Source: Nomia melanderi
Taxonomy: Eukaryota; Arthropoda; Insecta; Hymenoptera; Halictidae
DNA length: 64,000 nt
Direction: 5' to 3'
Assembly (NCBI RefSeq): GCF_051020985.1
Contig: NC_135010.1
Span: 3,284,001-3,348,000, forward strand
Positions 21,921-34,013 of the stretch are shown in pieces; position 1 is the first letter of the stretch; each line of letters starts with the position of its first letter. The notes below the pieces were generated by a model. The model did not search any database and was not told the origin of the DNA. It saw nothing but the letters and a program-made list of their open reading frames with translations. A program made the translations under genes and the position numbers.

Positions 21921-23719
21921 TTTTCTGTTTTCCATGACCTGAACTACTTTTCGTTATCGTTGAAATGTTGATAATGAAATATATGTATATCTAGAACGAA
22001 TTCATCAATTTTTATCACATTTGATTCTCAATGGTGCATAAACAAAATTTGCATAAACGGTTGGTTGCACAACTATATGTTTAAAATTGATATTTGTATA
22101 TGTAAATATTAACAGTTTAACAGTTTACCATTTACATTTTTATTCGTGAGCTTTTTCATGCAGTGAACGAAGTAAACAAAGAATAATAGGAGATTGGTGA
22201 ATGTTAGGCAGTTATCAATTGAAAGTTAAGTAAACTAAAAGTTTATAACATGTTAGGAAGGTTCTTCTTCTTTTCATTATTTTATGTGACTTACGTATTT
22301 ATCGAAAAGTCATTGTTGTTGTAAACTATAATTCCTCATTGTAAAATTATATTCTTTTTATACTGTTAGCTTTTACAATCGAAAGATTAAAAAAAATTGT
22401 TAGTGTTTATTTGGTTTCCGAAAAAAGAGGAGAATTCTAAGTTCTTTAAAATTCTTCTGAAGATATAATAGAGGAAAGTATAAATATTAGTCTACGATAT
22501 ATATTTCGGTCGTTCATGTAAAAATAGATCATTAATAAAAAGAGTTCTACGCGTGGTGCCATCCACGTAAATCCTTAGCCGAATGATTTGTGGATCACTA
22601 AAATTCCTATCAACAAATCACAAACAAGTAAAGCCAAACTGATCTCAATAATCCCTTAACAAATGTTACTGTAACATTGCTTTTAATCCAGATAAAACAC
22701 GCTGTGCTAAAAAAGAATTTGTATACTGACTATTTTCGAAGTTTTTTAAAATTATTTTTAAATTGAATGTTATCCCTATTTTAAATCGTGTATTTTTGGT
22801 ATCGTGGGTATCAAATGATTTTGAAAGTTTTCTATTTGGGGTGCATCGACCTTTTACAAATATCTTTTGTACATTTTTTAATTACATTCTTTTTTTATGG
22901 ATAAGTCAAAATCAATTAAGAAATTAAATTTATTCAATTAATGAATTTAAAGGTTTTAGTTAAAATGATATAATAATAAAAATTATTCTGTTTTCTTTGT
23001 AATATTTTGTAACAAGGAATAGTTTAAACAGTTAGAATAGTAACAGTATTAAATAGTTTCTAATTATTTTAATTATACATTTGATCTATTGTTTAATTGT
23101 AGCACAATTAATTGAAAGAATAACTCAAAATAAATGAAACAACTTGAATCATGTCCATCTTCTAAAAGTGCATAGAGGTAGTCACTGATACATGCAAGTT
23201 CTATTGATAGCATAATCTTATTTGAGCCAATCTTCTTATAACAGTCTAATACTCAATTACTGCTGTTCGCAGATTCTATTAATGCCTGGCATGGTTAAGA
23301 ATTGCTCATAGCAAGCAAAATGTCATTGAACAAAGCTCTCGTGCTTCAGAAAATGAATTATTTGTACATTATTTTTATATTAAAATTATCATTAAAGTAT
23401 TTACAAAGAAACTAAAATAATACTAAATAATTATTGCCTCTTCTGCAGTATTTAAGAAGCAAGAAATTCTTTAAAATAATTCACTTATTATTTAAAATAT
23501 ATAAATAATTTATTAAATCCTAAATTATATACATATATATACATACAATTGCAAACTAACAATATAATATAAAATCACCACATCGCTTAACAAAAATAAG
23601 TACAAATTTTTTTTATCAATACAGCAAACCAATTTCACAAACTTCCATTAAAAGTATCGATCAGTTAAGAAAATAAATCAACATAAATATATTGATACGA
23701 GATCCCCTAAATCTTTCGA
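21921..23719. other. AT-rich desert, no gene seen
   Basis: There are about 1.8 kb of stop-rich AT sequence without recognisable repeats, frames or RNA genes. Confidence 0.5.
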
Positions 23720-24500
23720 AATTTCTACATAAAACTGAATGTCGTTAATGTCAGTGCACCAAAGGACACCAAGATCGTCAGCAGTAGCCTTGAAGTCTCT
23801 TTCATCACCAGTTCCCATCAACTATTACGAAGTAATGCCATTAACGCGTGGCCTGTTTCCAAAAAAATCACTATTCCCGGCACCAGTTACCAAATCAATT
23901 ATCGATTAATGAAATCCCGGCTGCCGCGTCTGCCAGCTGAATCCGTGTGTCACCCAATTTAATCTCGAAGGCCTTTGATTCCGCGGAGCAAAGTTTTACG
24001 GTAGCCTGACCTTCGCTTCGCAATACAGCGCCGAGCGAACTTAGCCAATCACGCCGTCGAGTGACAACGGCGACGAGGGTCTTTTGAATGAACGTATTAA
24101 CATCAATAAAATCGAATGCACGCTCGTGCGCGCGCGTTAAGTGACGTCGCTCGGTGCAGCGCGGAGCAGAGCAGGAAACCCGTAGAAAACGGCAACGAGG
24201 AATGTGCGCGCATGGATGGCCGCGCACAATTGTCCGACGATAAACCGGGTAGACGTTTTACTTGCGTGACACACTTGACATTCATTCTTTCGCTTCCCTC
24301 GTTACGGAACATTGCTCGCATCCACCTGCACGCGCCGTCCCGCGGTGACTTTAATGTCAAGCCCGGACAGACAGCTAACAGGGAGCAGCGAGTAGATTTT
24401 CCTCTTCCGTTGCCGGCCATTTTCATTACTTTCTCACAAGACGAGGTGCTGTTTGAATTGTTTCGTTACTTCCGCGAGAAATTATTTACGGTTATTAACA
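23720..24500. promoter_or_regulatory. Large GC-rich islet with homeodomain-like site
   Basis: One of the strongest islets. It contains caattatcgattaatgaaat (23896-23915), which shares the 12-mer ATCGATTAATGA with the islet at 8.15 kb, followed by CpG-rich sequence to about 24.5 kb. Frames of 107-136 codons overlap on both strands and give arginine- and alanine-rich translations with no domain. I infer a regulatory element. Confidence 0.4.
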
Positions 24501-24869
24501 CTGGAACTTTCGAGGGTTTAATATGATTAACTTCTTGTCAAATAATTTTGTAACTGTGCTTAGTGAAACTATTTTATTATTATCTTTTTTTATTTTATAT
24601 ATTAAGTTGCGTCAACCCCGTTGGGTCATTGGCAACTGCTTTAAATTATGACTGTATTGTGTATTCCTTAGTTATGGATGGTAGTCTAAATTAAGTGTGC
24701 TATTTTGATTTATTTCAGAAATTTTTTTGCTAATTAATGAAGATATCAAATAAAAGAAGACCCTAAAGAAGTAACCCGAACAGTTCACTCATACTCTAGT
24801 ATTTCGAAATTTCTGAACGAATTTGGTATTTATCTTGTGTCTAGGCTTGATTTATAAGTTAGCAGAAAA
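24501..24869. other. AT-rich stretch, no gene seen
   Basis: Nothing recognisable besides short AT runs. Confidence 0.45.
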
Positions 24870-25109
24870 TTAACTGGTTGAATGCTGCCGTAATGGCGAC
24901 TTCGAGCTTTTATACCTGAAATCGAAAGCTGTAAATAAATCATGTCATTATGCAAATAACGTGGGATTGGGTTCGAGATTAGGATTAGGATACCGCATAA
25001 ATTAATACGTGATTTTTCTTTTCTAGTATTTAAGAGCTTGATGGATTTTTACTTTCCTTATGGAAGAAATTTCTAGAAGTTCAAAAAATGCTCGTCTGCA
25101 AAGAGTTAA
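24870..25109. mobile_element. TTAA MITE, family K (240 bp)
   Basis: TTAA occurs at 24870 and 25106. The ends read TTAACTGGTTGAATGCTGCC and CTCGTCTGCAAAGAGTTAA. It matches the copy at 11922 through cgacttcgagcttttatacc, gtgatttttcttttctagta and ttcaaaaaatgctcgtctg-like sequence. Confidence 0.65.
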
Positions 25110-25639
25110 TATTTAATTTATATTTAAAAATAGCGAATGGCATTTGGATTTGTCGAATTCAGTTTAAAATCTTCATGACGAGTCTGGCATCATACCATAG
25201 AACAAGGGATTAACCCTCCCTCAGCATTGTAGACTATTAAAGGCCTGCCGAAAATCTCATTTCTCCATGACTTCACCACGATTTTTCATTCTTATTGGAA
25301 AATAATATAAAGATTTAGATACAGTGAGATTTATATATTATATGGACCATAGTAAATATTTAGACTATAATAAATATTTTAGAATTTTTTCAAACACTTA
25401 AACAATTCGTAACAATAAGAAATCAAGTGTGCGCGCAAAGCTCCAAATTTCCTGTCACATTAATGACAAACCATATTACCGGCACAAGGTTAATGCGTAA
25501 TCCTTATTAAAATTGTAACAATAAATTTTTTTTGGTTTCTTCATATATTCAATATAGTATACAACTGTAACTACTTATTTTTAAACTCATTCCGGATATT
25601 TAACGCTTTTAAGATACCAATACTCGCGAAATAAGAATC
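25110..25639. mobile_element. Decayed MITE sequence, including a family C fragment
   Basis: A TTAACCCTCCCTCAGCATTG start lies at about 25210. From about 25490 the sequence follows family C (aatccttattaaaattgtaa, ttcttcatatattcaatata, cattccggatatttaac), ending near gtgatagttctagcgtaa at 25679 with its TTAA mutated. The copies are degraded and the boundaries uncertain. Confidence 0.4.
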
Positions 25640-25679
25640 GAAACCCGCTATTTTGACGTGTGTGATAGTTCTAGCGTAA

Positions 25680-26610
25680 AGGTTATGGATGCACGAGTAG
25701 TCGCGTTATTTCATGCGAAATTGAAGGGAGGCGATTAAAAGCGCGTGCGGAAGAGGGAGGAATGAAAGTGGTGCGGAAGGTGGATCGATATTTTCATGGT
25801 TAATCCTATAATCCGTCGTTTCTTGGTCGATATAAAAATCAAGGAACAAGGTTATGGGAGTCCGTGCGTTCGAGTTCGTCGACCCCGTACGTTGATCTTT
25901 TCACAGCCTTGCCGTGATTCGAAATGTATACCGAAAGAAAGTCCGCAGAAAATGATCTTGACCCCCCGTGCGCCACCTCTCCACCACCCCCGTTCGAGGT
26001 CAAGCAGAGCCGTGCAACGTTTCACGTTCACCGCAACAACACAAATTTTGTTTCCTTTTTTTCGACGCAAATTGCTTGCCATGATTTGCCTGTTTATTGC
26101 ACGCCATGTGAACTCGATGTACGCTTTAGAGCGCTAGCTTTAACTACCATTTTCATCGTTTCTTTTCCTCCCCCCATTCCGCCCCCTTTGACATTTTTTC
26201 GTTTTAAATAATAAATCGCCTAAAATAAATATAAGGACGCCTCTTAACGAACCTTTCGAAGGCAGTCAAGGGTGAAGGGAGGTCCGGCCGACCGGTCGCG
26301 TCTCATTGCTCGCTTTTTGCGACGGCGATCCGTGATCTTGCACCTTTTGATCGCTTTATAACCGTATGGAGGTACTCTGTGTCTCGATTGTAACTGGAGC
26401 AACGTTGTAGAAAGTGGTCCCGACGTTTCTTCTCTTTTTTTATCCTTCTCTCTCCTCGTCGGTGCCGGGCCGAGCAACTTCTTTATAAGCGGCTTGTTGT
26501 GCGATTTTTTGAATTGAGGACATCCGATCGCCCCGCGATCGATCCTTGCACTCCGAACAATTGGGCGACTGTGTTTTGTTTCGTCTCTCTTGTATTGAGT
26601 TTGCATTTTC
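25680..26610. promoter_or_regulatory. Large GC-rich islet, candidate regulatory DNA
   Basis: Nearly 1 kb of CpG-rich DNA. Five frames of 76-120 codons overlap on both strands (25796-26606). Translations are proline-, serine- and arginine-rich and lack known motifs. Polypyrimidine tracts such as cctccccccattccgccccc are present. It could contain an untranslated exon, but nothing proves it. Confidence 0.35.
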
Positions 26611-28059
26611 TTTGTTATTATTCTACAAAGTATCTTCTTTTTTCCTTTTTCTTTTAGTGTCTATGTAGATTTGTAACTGGTTCTGTTTGGTCAATTCAGA
26701 AAGTTCAGTATTTATTATTTGCGTAGATTGGACGGTTTTACTTTCTATCAGTATTCTTTTTAAAAAATGTAACTATATTCTTTAAAGGTATTCAAATTTC
26801 ATGTACAACGTCATGAACAAAATTATACTTTATATCATCTGAAATTTATAGGTCGCGTTAAGTTTCTTATCGATTCTTAGTGTACTATGTTATTGTACAC
26901 AAAAATTTGTTTTCAAATTCCACGTGTACCGCACGTGGTAATTATTTCAAGAAAATATTCGTATGAGACACGTAGCCACAGATAGCAGTACACGTTACAA
27001 AGCAGTAGAAATATAAAGAAATTATATCGAAATATAAAAATCACCAAAGACTTAAATTTAATTTAATATATTATTTAAAAATCGATATACTTTATGAGCA
27101 AAATGTAACTGAAATTTACGGTGGCATTGGACGTGTTAAGTATCCCTTTTATGATGCACTCTCAGAATTATATAGTATATGTTAATATTGCAAATTATAC
27201 GTTGTATAATTTGCATGTATTGTTATTGCCATTAGAATAACGAGTAGTTGGATTAATAGTTCTCATGTCTTTACGTAAATACCTGTTCTAGTACAAAAAC
27301 TAGAATAATAAAGGATCTGTTTCTTTTTTTAGCGAGTGTATTGTGTTAAAAATAACTAATTTATTCAGCAATTAATCAATTGTGTGACCTACTCATGGTT
27401 GGTACTGTCATGGTTCCGAAATTATGATTCAATCGAAACGTATGTGATATCTTGAAGAAATAAGTCAATAACGTAAAAATAATTTTATTTAATTTCAATC
27501 ACACATCAGTGGTTCCAAATCCTTTTTCATCTGTGTATTACTCGATAGTTTGAAAGAAAGTTTTATTAGAAGATGTTTGAAATGAATTTAGCTGCTATTA
27601 TTTTAGATTTATGTACTGTAATATCAATATGTAGTCACATAATGTTATTAAATATTACATGCGTTATATGTTTAAAGTATATTGCATAATTTTTCACATA
27701 TTATTTTGTTTATATATTTTATATATTAATTTTTCCTTTTATTGCATTTCAAAATAATTATTTAATTATTATTTTACATAGGTCTCCCTTTTATCATTAA
27801 CAACATGATTTTTAATGCCACTTTCACTTTAATCTCCTGCTTTACAAACAGCTTTGGAGAAACGGAACCAGCAGTTCATCCTTTAAGAACCGACATAATG
27901 CATAGAACTGAAACTTCAAAGTTTCAAGACCTTGGCATATAATTTCTTTCAGAACTATGCCCGATATAGCTACGTTATCGTTGATAATTTTAGTAATAAA
28001 AGAAAAGAATTTGGTGCTTGTTATGTGTCTACATTTACTCTAAACTTTAGAGTCTAAAG
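26611..28059. other. AT-rich desert, no gene seen
   Basis: No frame or repeat could be supported. A small palindromic patch, ccacgtgtaccgcacgtgg (about 26920-26938), has two CACGTG-like halves. Confidence 0.45.
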
Positions 28060-28298
28060 ATGACACGTTGATCGCCGCGAGCATTTTGAGCGTTTCGCAT
28101 AATGTTACTTACTATTTCGTAACAAAGGCAAATGCCATTACAATGAATTGTTAATTATTTGTTATCATAGCTCTCAAGTAACTGCTGTTACGTACAGTAA
28201 CTGAATATCTTTATTTGCCATCAGTTTCCTTTCTGTAATTGTTCAAACAATTCGGAAGTTCAGGTCATCAGTGATAGCCGTGACGGTCAGCGTGTTAA
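28060..28298. mobile_element. TTAA MITE, family E
   Basis: The left end tgacacgttgatcgccgcga and right end gccgtgacggtcagcgtgttaa are imperfect inverted repeats. The interior matches the family E copy at 31357 (atgttacttactatttcgta, acaaaggcaaatgccatta, attatttgttatcatagct). The left TTAA has mutated to atga; the right is intact. Confidence 0.55.
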
Positions 28299-28331
28299 AG
28301 GTTGATAATGGACAAGTGATAATTGACTTGC

Positions 28332-28433
28332 ATGAAAAATAAATAAATAACATATAGATCTGTCGAATTCGGTTTCACTTATATGAAAAATAAATAAATA
28401 ATATTTAGATTGGTCGAACTCCGTTGAAAATTT
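28332..28433. repeat. 51-bp direct duplication
   Basis: The unit begins atgaaaaataaataaataa at 28332 and again at 28383, followed in both by a diverged agat-tggtcgaa-t-cgttt segment. There are two copies only, with several mismatches. Confidence 0.6.
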
Positions 28434-30373
28434 TCGTCACAACTTTGAGTCGACGTTATAGAAGAAGGGGTTATAACATTGCATTCAAGTCAGTCAACAC
28501 TCTTTCACTGTCACTTTTACCGCAAATTCCATTCACACATCAGGTTTACATAAGACAGCGAATACTTGCTATTCTCGTAACATGAAAAATGTTCATGAAA
28601 TTCCATCGGACAGAGCCACACGCAACAAGGAAAAGTATGAGCTCCTGAGTGTATTCAACTCTCGCAATCCTATAATCAATTCCCTTTCACGATGGAAATT
28701 ATGTCTGTTTCTCGGTTTTTTCGTTCGCGTTGCGTAAATCTGGCCGCGCATCGAATCTGGATTACTAAATTAGGGATCATTCGAAGAGAATAAAACGCCA
28801 ACGAGGAGTTTTTGAAAAAGTCTCTCGTCAGCCTGCCGTTTCTGCTCGTTCTCGCAGCCTTCATAAAACGATGTACCGATTTTAAAGCGGCCGTCCGAAA
28901 ACGTACAGCTCAAAGCCACGTGTTTGACTTTTACCTCCCGTTAACTTGCCAAAATTTATGGCTACAGATGCTTCCAAAGCGTGCTCACCGCACTCCCTTG
29001 GATTTTTATCGGTTCCACCATCAATTTAGATTCACCCTGAAAAGTAATATTACATACATATATTCTTTTGTAAGCTTTACGAAACGTTATACTCTATTTT
29101 TGATAACAGATAGATATTTTTAAATGCTATAATTTGATAGGAAATCGTTTTTACTGCTGTATTCTTCAAAATTAGTTTACCTAGGTGTCAACATATAAAA
29201 AAAGCTGAGAATTGCTAGTGAATCAGTCGGTAGTCAAAACTAGAAAAATGGCTGTGGAAACTTACACGACAATGACGACAAACGAATGAATTTTCTGAGA
29301 AGAAAAACCTGTTCTCAGCAACTTCAATTATGTTAGCTATGCTATTAGATTATAATTAAAACACTTGTTTTCATTAAAGTGTTTATAGTAGTATGCAATT
29401 GTTACATGTGGATCCTTGCGCAAGTCCACATTTTCACAGGCTATTTTGTAAAAATCTACGTTAGAGGAAAAATCTTGCTTGCAATGAATAAAACATTGCT
29501 TGCGACAAAAATAAAATATGGAATGCATTAATCTTTCTAAGATAAATGTTTTCTCGTATTTTATATTTTTTTTTTAATTGATATATAATTTTCATAATTT
29601 TTCATCGATAATACTAATTTATTATTTCTTATGTTTTTTACTAATTTTTTGATACAATAGAATGGAGATATTTCTAATCGATATGATGATAGTGACAGTA
29701 TTTTTTATAGAAATATGGTTTTGGAGGATAATAGACGTAGAAAAGGTAGGAGTGTATGTAGAAATGTTATATAACAAAGATCCTTCGATTAGTTAAAAGC
29801 ACTTAAGATTATTTTCAAGGGAAGTCAGGCAAGTGACATACGTTGACTTTGATATTGTTTTTTTAGTGATATAATGCTCGAAAAAATATTCGACACGTGG
29901 TAAGACAACATTTCACGTAATCACACTGCATTAAACAATGATTCCTTATTGTTTCCGAAATATTTATTGCAGAATAATTTTTCAAGGCAGAACATAGTAC
30001 ATTTAATGTTATTTTCAGTATTGTATGTTCAATAATAACACTGGAAGTGAAGTGAAATCAGAAATCTTTTTCGTAACATTTGTTTATCTGTTCAATTACA
30101 ATTGTTTTAGTATTATCACATTTAAAAAGTGTTCACAAACAGATTATAACTGTTTGTATACAAAAATAGCAAATTCTCTACCACAATACAAATTTACATA
30201 ATTTCATGTAGTGTTTTATAACTGGGCTACAAATGCGTTTGTATTTTCATCGAACATATATACGATAAACACAATAACTTACAAAATACAATGAAATTCG
30301 TTGAACTTTATTTACAATGAAATTTGTGTTACAATTTTCAAATCATTACCATTAAAACTTTAATACAAATCAA
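28434..30373. other. Non-coding stretch with a modest islet at 28.7-29.0 kb
   Basis: Around 28680-29010 GC content rises (tctggccgcgcatcgaatct, aaagcggccgtccgaaaacg), with overlapping frames on both strands and no known protein. The rest to 30373 is AT-rich and featureless. A 63-codon minus frame at 29337-29528 has several cysteines but no recognisable zinc-binding spacing. Confidence 0.35.
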
Positions 30374-30615
30374 TTAAACACCTACCGTGACCGGAAACCA
30401 GTCAAATGACCGGACTTAAAATTCTGCGTTTTCCTTCGTTCATTTAACTTTATTCCATTTCCTATATTATCCGATTAAATCAGTTTTCAATTTTTGCCTC
30501 TCTTTTTGTGTCTGTTTCCGCTAAAAGATGTATCATGTAGCTTGTTTACCTTTATTTTGTAACTAATTTACTGGACTAGTTACGATAGGAAAAGTGCTGG
30601 TACTGTTAGTGTTAA
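30374..30615. mobile_element. TTAA MITE, family I (242 bp)
   Basis: TTAA occurs at 30374 and 30612. The ends are TTAAACACCTACCGTGACCGG and GCTGGTACTGTTAGTGTTAA. It matches the copy at 31760 and, in reverse, that at 7000 through ttcgttcatttaactttatt and ttttcaatttttgcctctct. Confidence 0.65.
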
Positions 30616-30779
30616 ACACTTTTATTTAAATTTAGTTTCTTTAAATTACATCCTTTTAAATTGCAGCGTTTTATTTTCTACGACTGTTCATAATCCTCTT
30701 ACATCATCATCGTAAAGCATATTTCCTGTTAACCGTTCTTCCAAATAACAGCTTCAATCATTCCTGACTAATATATAAT

Positions 30780-30970
30780 ACCACCGTCACCCAAGTACAA
30801 GTGACACCTCATTGATAATTTCACGTGTTACCCGAAATCGAACACCACTACAGCCGACTCATCAACCGGACAACATCCGTTATTCCGTGACATCAGGCGG
30901 AAATCACTCGAAACCGGAAAGAACCCAATGCTTCTGACCGCAAAGTGTTCTCATTGGCCCAGTGCATAGT
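30780..30970. promoter_or_regulatory. Small GC-richer islet
   Basis: It contains atttcacgtgttacccgaaa and ttccgtgacatcaggcgga. No open frame of note. Possibly a short regulatory element. Confidence 0.25.
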
Positions 30971-31154
30971 GGCCTAAATTGTTGGATTAGGAGGAAAACG
31001 TTATTTTAATTATTTACTTATCGATCACAAATTTATTCATCATTATTTTATTGGGGATATTTTCTATGTATTTTCATATTTTAAATTGAACCTAACAAAA
31101 ATCAAGTCGTTAGAATTATAGTTTTATAATAGGATTATTATATAGAAGGATTAT

Positions 31155-31340
31155 ATTAAGAATAAAACTGCCGAGCAGTAAAATTGAGTTTTTGAAATTT
31201 CTTTATAGAAACTCCAAGGTTGCATCCTTACTTTATTTGATTTTACTTTATTTGCATCTTGACTTTAATTGATTTCAGTTGTCGTATTGTTAAATTAATT
31301 TTTTTAATCATGTAATTAATTCATAATCAAAGTTTCAATG
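31155..31340. mobile_element. Family A MITE, rearranged fragment
   Basis: TTAAGAATAAAACTGCCGAGCAG opens it and the family A block ttctttatagaaactccaag follows. A local duplication (ttactttatttgattttact repeated in part) has disturbed the middle, and the right end is lost. Confidence 0.5.
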
Positions 31341-31356
31341 TTAAAGAAATGGAAAC

Positions 31357-31606
31357 TTAACACATTAGCTGTCACGACAATTTTGTGCGTCTTATATATG
31401 GAATATTACTTATTTTTTCATAACAAAGGGAAATGGTATTAGAAATAATTATTGGTTATTCGGTATCACTGTTTTTACGTTATACTATTATATAATTACT
31501 TAGGTTACTATGAATATTTTTATTCGACATGAATTTCTTGAGTGTAATTGTTTTGGAGCCATTTAAAAGCTCCGGTATACAGTGATTAAGGCAGTCAACA
31601 TGTTAA
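31357..31606. mobile_element. TTAA MITE, family E (complete, 250 bp)
   Basis: TTAA occurs at 31357 and 31603. The termini TTAACACATTAGCTGTCACG and AGGCAGTCAACATGTTAA are inverted. It shares interior sequence with the copies at 28060 and 54780. Confidence 0.65.
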
Positions 31607-31759
31607 TCTAATACCAGAAGTTGCTATGCACTAAACTTTTTGACTCAACATATCCATTTTCCTAATAGCAATTTGTTTCTTTATTCCCTTTTTATTTAGT
31701 CATGTTCTCATTTTGCCAAGGGCACTTTGAAATTTGGGAATTATGCAAGAAAATTAGTA

Positions 31760-31997
31760 TTAAGACTAACCATGCCATGAACTCGTCAAATGAACAGATT
31801 TAAAATTCTTCGTTTGTTTTCTTTCGTTCATTTAACTTTACATCAATTGCTATATTGTCCAATTAATTATTTTTCAATTTTTATCTGTCCCTTCGTTTCT
31901 GTTTCCACTAAAAAACATTTATTGTCTGGCCTATTTTATTTTGTAGCCAGTTATTAATTAGTTGTTACGATGAGAGTACCGGTACAGTTAGTGTCAC
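31760..31997. mobile_element. TTAA MITE, family I (238 bp)
   Basis: TTAAGACTAACCATGCCATG opens and GTACCGGTACAGTTAGTG closes it, the final TTAA having mutated to tcac. The interior is closely related to 30374-30615. It lies about 15 bp left of the mitochondrial insertion. Confidence 0.6.
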
Positions 31998-32011
31998 ACT
32001 ATACTTTTACT

Positions 32012-32565
32012 TTTTCAATAATATTCCAACGCCGTATGTTAAAATTAAATATTTTCAGTTTGCAATATGAAATTGCATTATTTTCATGATCAGTAATTGT
32101 TACTACAATGTTATTACTTTTATCATTGCTAGTTCTTGCAGATGCAGTTTCTATGTTATTAACTGATCGAAATTAAGATTAAAAATTCAAGGATTTAGTC
32201 ATCAGAAGGAGGAGATTCAATCTTATATCAGTATTTATTTTGATTTTTCGGCCATCCAGAAGTTTATATTTTAACAGGATTTGGGTTAATTTCACAAATT
32301 ATTATAAATGTTAGAGGACAAAAAGATACGTTTGATTTAAGAATAATTCATGCAATATTAGTAATCGAATTTTTAGGATTTATTCTCTGAGTGCATCATA
32401 CATTTACTGTAGGTCTATTTTGAATAGGAAGTTCTAGATGAATAGGATTCATTTCATTATTTACTATTGGAGGATTATTACGCATTATATTATCAAATTT
32501 TTTAATTGATATTATTTTACATGATTCATGTTATGCTATCGAATATTTCCACTACGTATCATCTT
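32012..32565 (+). pseudogene. cox1 (NUMT): NUMT: nuclear copy of mitochondrial cox1 fragment
   Basis: Read with the insect mitochondrial code, this gives mid-to-late cytochrome c oxidase subunit I: LFSWSVIVTTMLLLLSLLVL, then MLLTDRN, GGDSILYQYLFWFFGHPEVY, and later FTIGG and DIILHDS. In-frame TGA codons fall where Trp is expected (for example 32240-32242), proving a mitochondrial origin. Decay is clear: a frameshift near 32180-32200, loss of residues after the HPEVYIL block, and a deletion of roughly 40 codons between the FTVGL and LGFI-equivalent blocks. It is a non-functional copy in nuclear DNA. The ends are approximate. Confidence 0.9.
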
Positions 32566-32639
32566 ATTATATCTATCTTATGTAGCATATGATATATCCA
32601 CTAACACTTACATTTTTTACTTTCAATTTCAAACTTTTC

Positions 32640-33230
32640 TCTTTCTAATTATACACTCTAGACCACTGCGCTTTCGTCGTGTCCCGCCCCTCGCAGTATA
32701 ATGGCACAAATTTAAATGGCTGCGGTTACTCGTAGGTGGCTGTAGGAGATCGCAACTAGGATCCAACGAGAGATCCACCGATAGCGGGCACACGATGCGC
32801 CTCCGTCGTGAGAAAGACCCGGCACGGAACCTCTCCGTTTTCCTTTCCTTTCCTTTCTTCCGTTCCTCCTTCCTTCCTCACTTCCTTCTTTTCTGCTTCC
32901 CTTCCTTGAGAAGATTCGCCAGCCGCCGACTTCGCAGTCGCTCCGAGAATCCTCTCCGCCATGGCCCCACAGCGTTAACTCCTCTCGCTGCGCTTAATTG
33001 ATTACGTCAGGGTCAGAGTTTATTTCTTAACACCGTCGTCGATTCGACACCCGATGAGCCTTGATTAATTTTAAGCCTTTCAACCGGCCGATTGGTTCGG
33101 TCTGTTATTCGCGAGACTCGACTATTGGCATGCGTTCGATAGATCAAGATGTTACGTTTCGCGGGAAGCAGGGGTACTGGAGTTCGATGAATGGTTCTTG
33201 GCTTTAGTTCCTTATGTGCAGGCTTTGTGA
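32640..33230. promoter_or_regulatory. GC-rich islet, candidate regulatory DNA
   Basis: The left part has a long polypyrimidine run (tttcctttcctttcttccg region, 32838-32910). The right part has gcgcttaattgattacgtca, combining TAATTGATTA homeodomain-like and TGACGTAA CRE-like cores. Overlapping frames on both strands (32756-33001) are low in complexity and not protein-like. Confidence 0.35.
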
Positions 33231-33293
33231 TTTAACTGTGTAGGTGCCAAAGAAAAACTTTCAGGAAAAATACAGTTGTTTTGACAATATACG

Positions 33294-33539
33294 TTAACCC
33301 TCTATAGGCTGAACTTTTTTTTATGACTATGAGAAAATGTATGTAGTATAAAATTAACAAATATCAACCTGCAAATACAAATTAACGATGTATTCGATAG
33401 TTTTAATGGTTATATTAAAACGAATGTACCTTGTAATTTTGGAATTACAATGACGTTTGCTATGCAAAATTAAGTAAATCGATAAGATGACAACATATTG
33501 GTATGTGGCTTCAAAGTCACACGTGCCTATAAGGGTTAA
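33294..33539. mobile_element. TTAA MITE, family M (246 bp)
   Basis: TTAA occurs at 33294 and 33536 with inverted termini TTAACCCTCTATAGGC and GCCTATAAGGGTTAA. No second copy was noticed in the window, so the call rests on the TTAA sites, terminal symmetry and length. Confidence 0.55.
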
Positions 33540-33626
33540 CTTACTTATCATTTTTAACCGTATGAGTGGCAAGCAGCGCAATAGCGCTTTTCGGTTACAG
33601 TGCCTAAAAATACCAGTCTATCCATA

Positions 33627-33662
33627 TTAGAAATAAACAATGACTTTATTGTTTATTTCTAA
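33627..33662. repeat. Perfect hairpin: 15-bp arms, 6-nt loop
   Basis: ttagaaataaacaat is followed by gacttt and then its exact reverse complement. The right arm runs directly into the family C terminus at 33659. An origin by template switching at the insertion site is conceivable. Confidence 0.7.
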
Positions 33663-34013
33663 CACTAGATCTACCGAACATTTAATACGATTAATATGCA
33701 ATTATTATAAAAATTGTTAGAATATTTTTTTTTCGATTTCTTCATATAGATATTCATTATAGTATTCAAGTAAAATTATTTATCTTCAACACTAAAATTA
33801 TGGATAATTCATTAGAGTTAATATATAATCCTTATAAAAATTGTAACAATACATTTTTTTCGATTTTTTCTGACATTAGTTGTAGTATTTAAGTGAAACT
33901 ATTCACCTTCAAAACTATTTCGGATGTTGGATATTTTTAAATATCAATAATTGCAAAATAAGAAAACTAAAACCTGCCATTCTGATGTGAGTGGTATGTA
34001 CTTCTGATAGTAA
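33659..34013. mobile_element. Family C MITE inserted into another family C copy
   Basis: Two partial C units follow one another: (a) actagatctaccgaacattt to tttatcttc and (b) aacactaaaattatgg to the right end gtatgtacttctgatagtaa. Each has the ccttataaaaattgtaac and attcattatagtatt-like blocks. The outer TTAA sites are mutated (ctaa and gtaa). Self-nesting or tandem insertion is inferred. Confidence 0.5.

Noticed and set aside
23895..24526. Overlapping 107-136-codon frames
   Set aside because: Arginine- and alanine-rich translations on both strands without domain, start context or splice support.
25796..26606. Five overlapping frames in the 26-kb islet
   Set aside because: Same reasoning as for the other islets: no recognisable protein and mutual shadowing.
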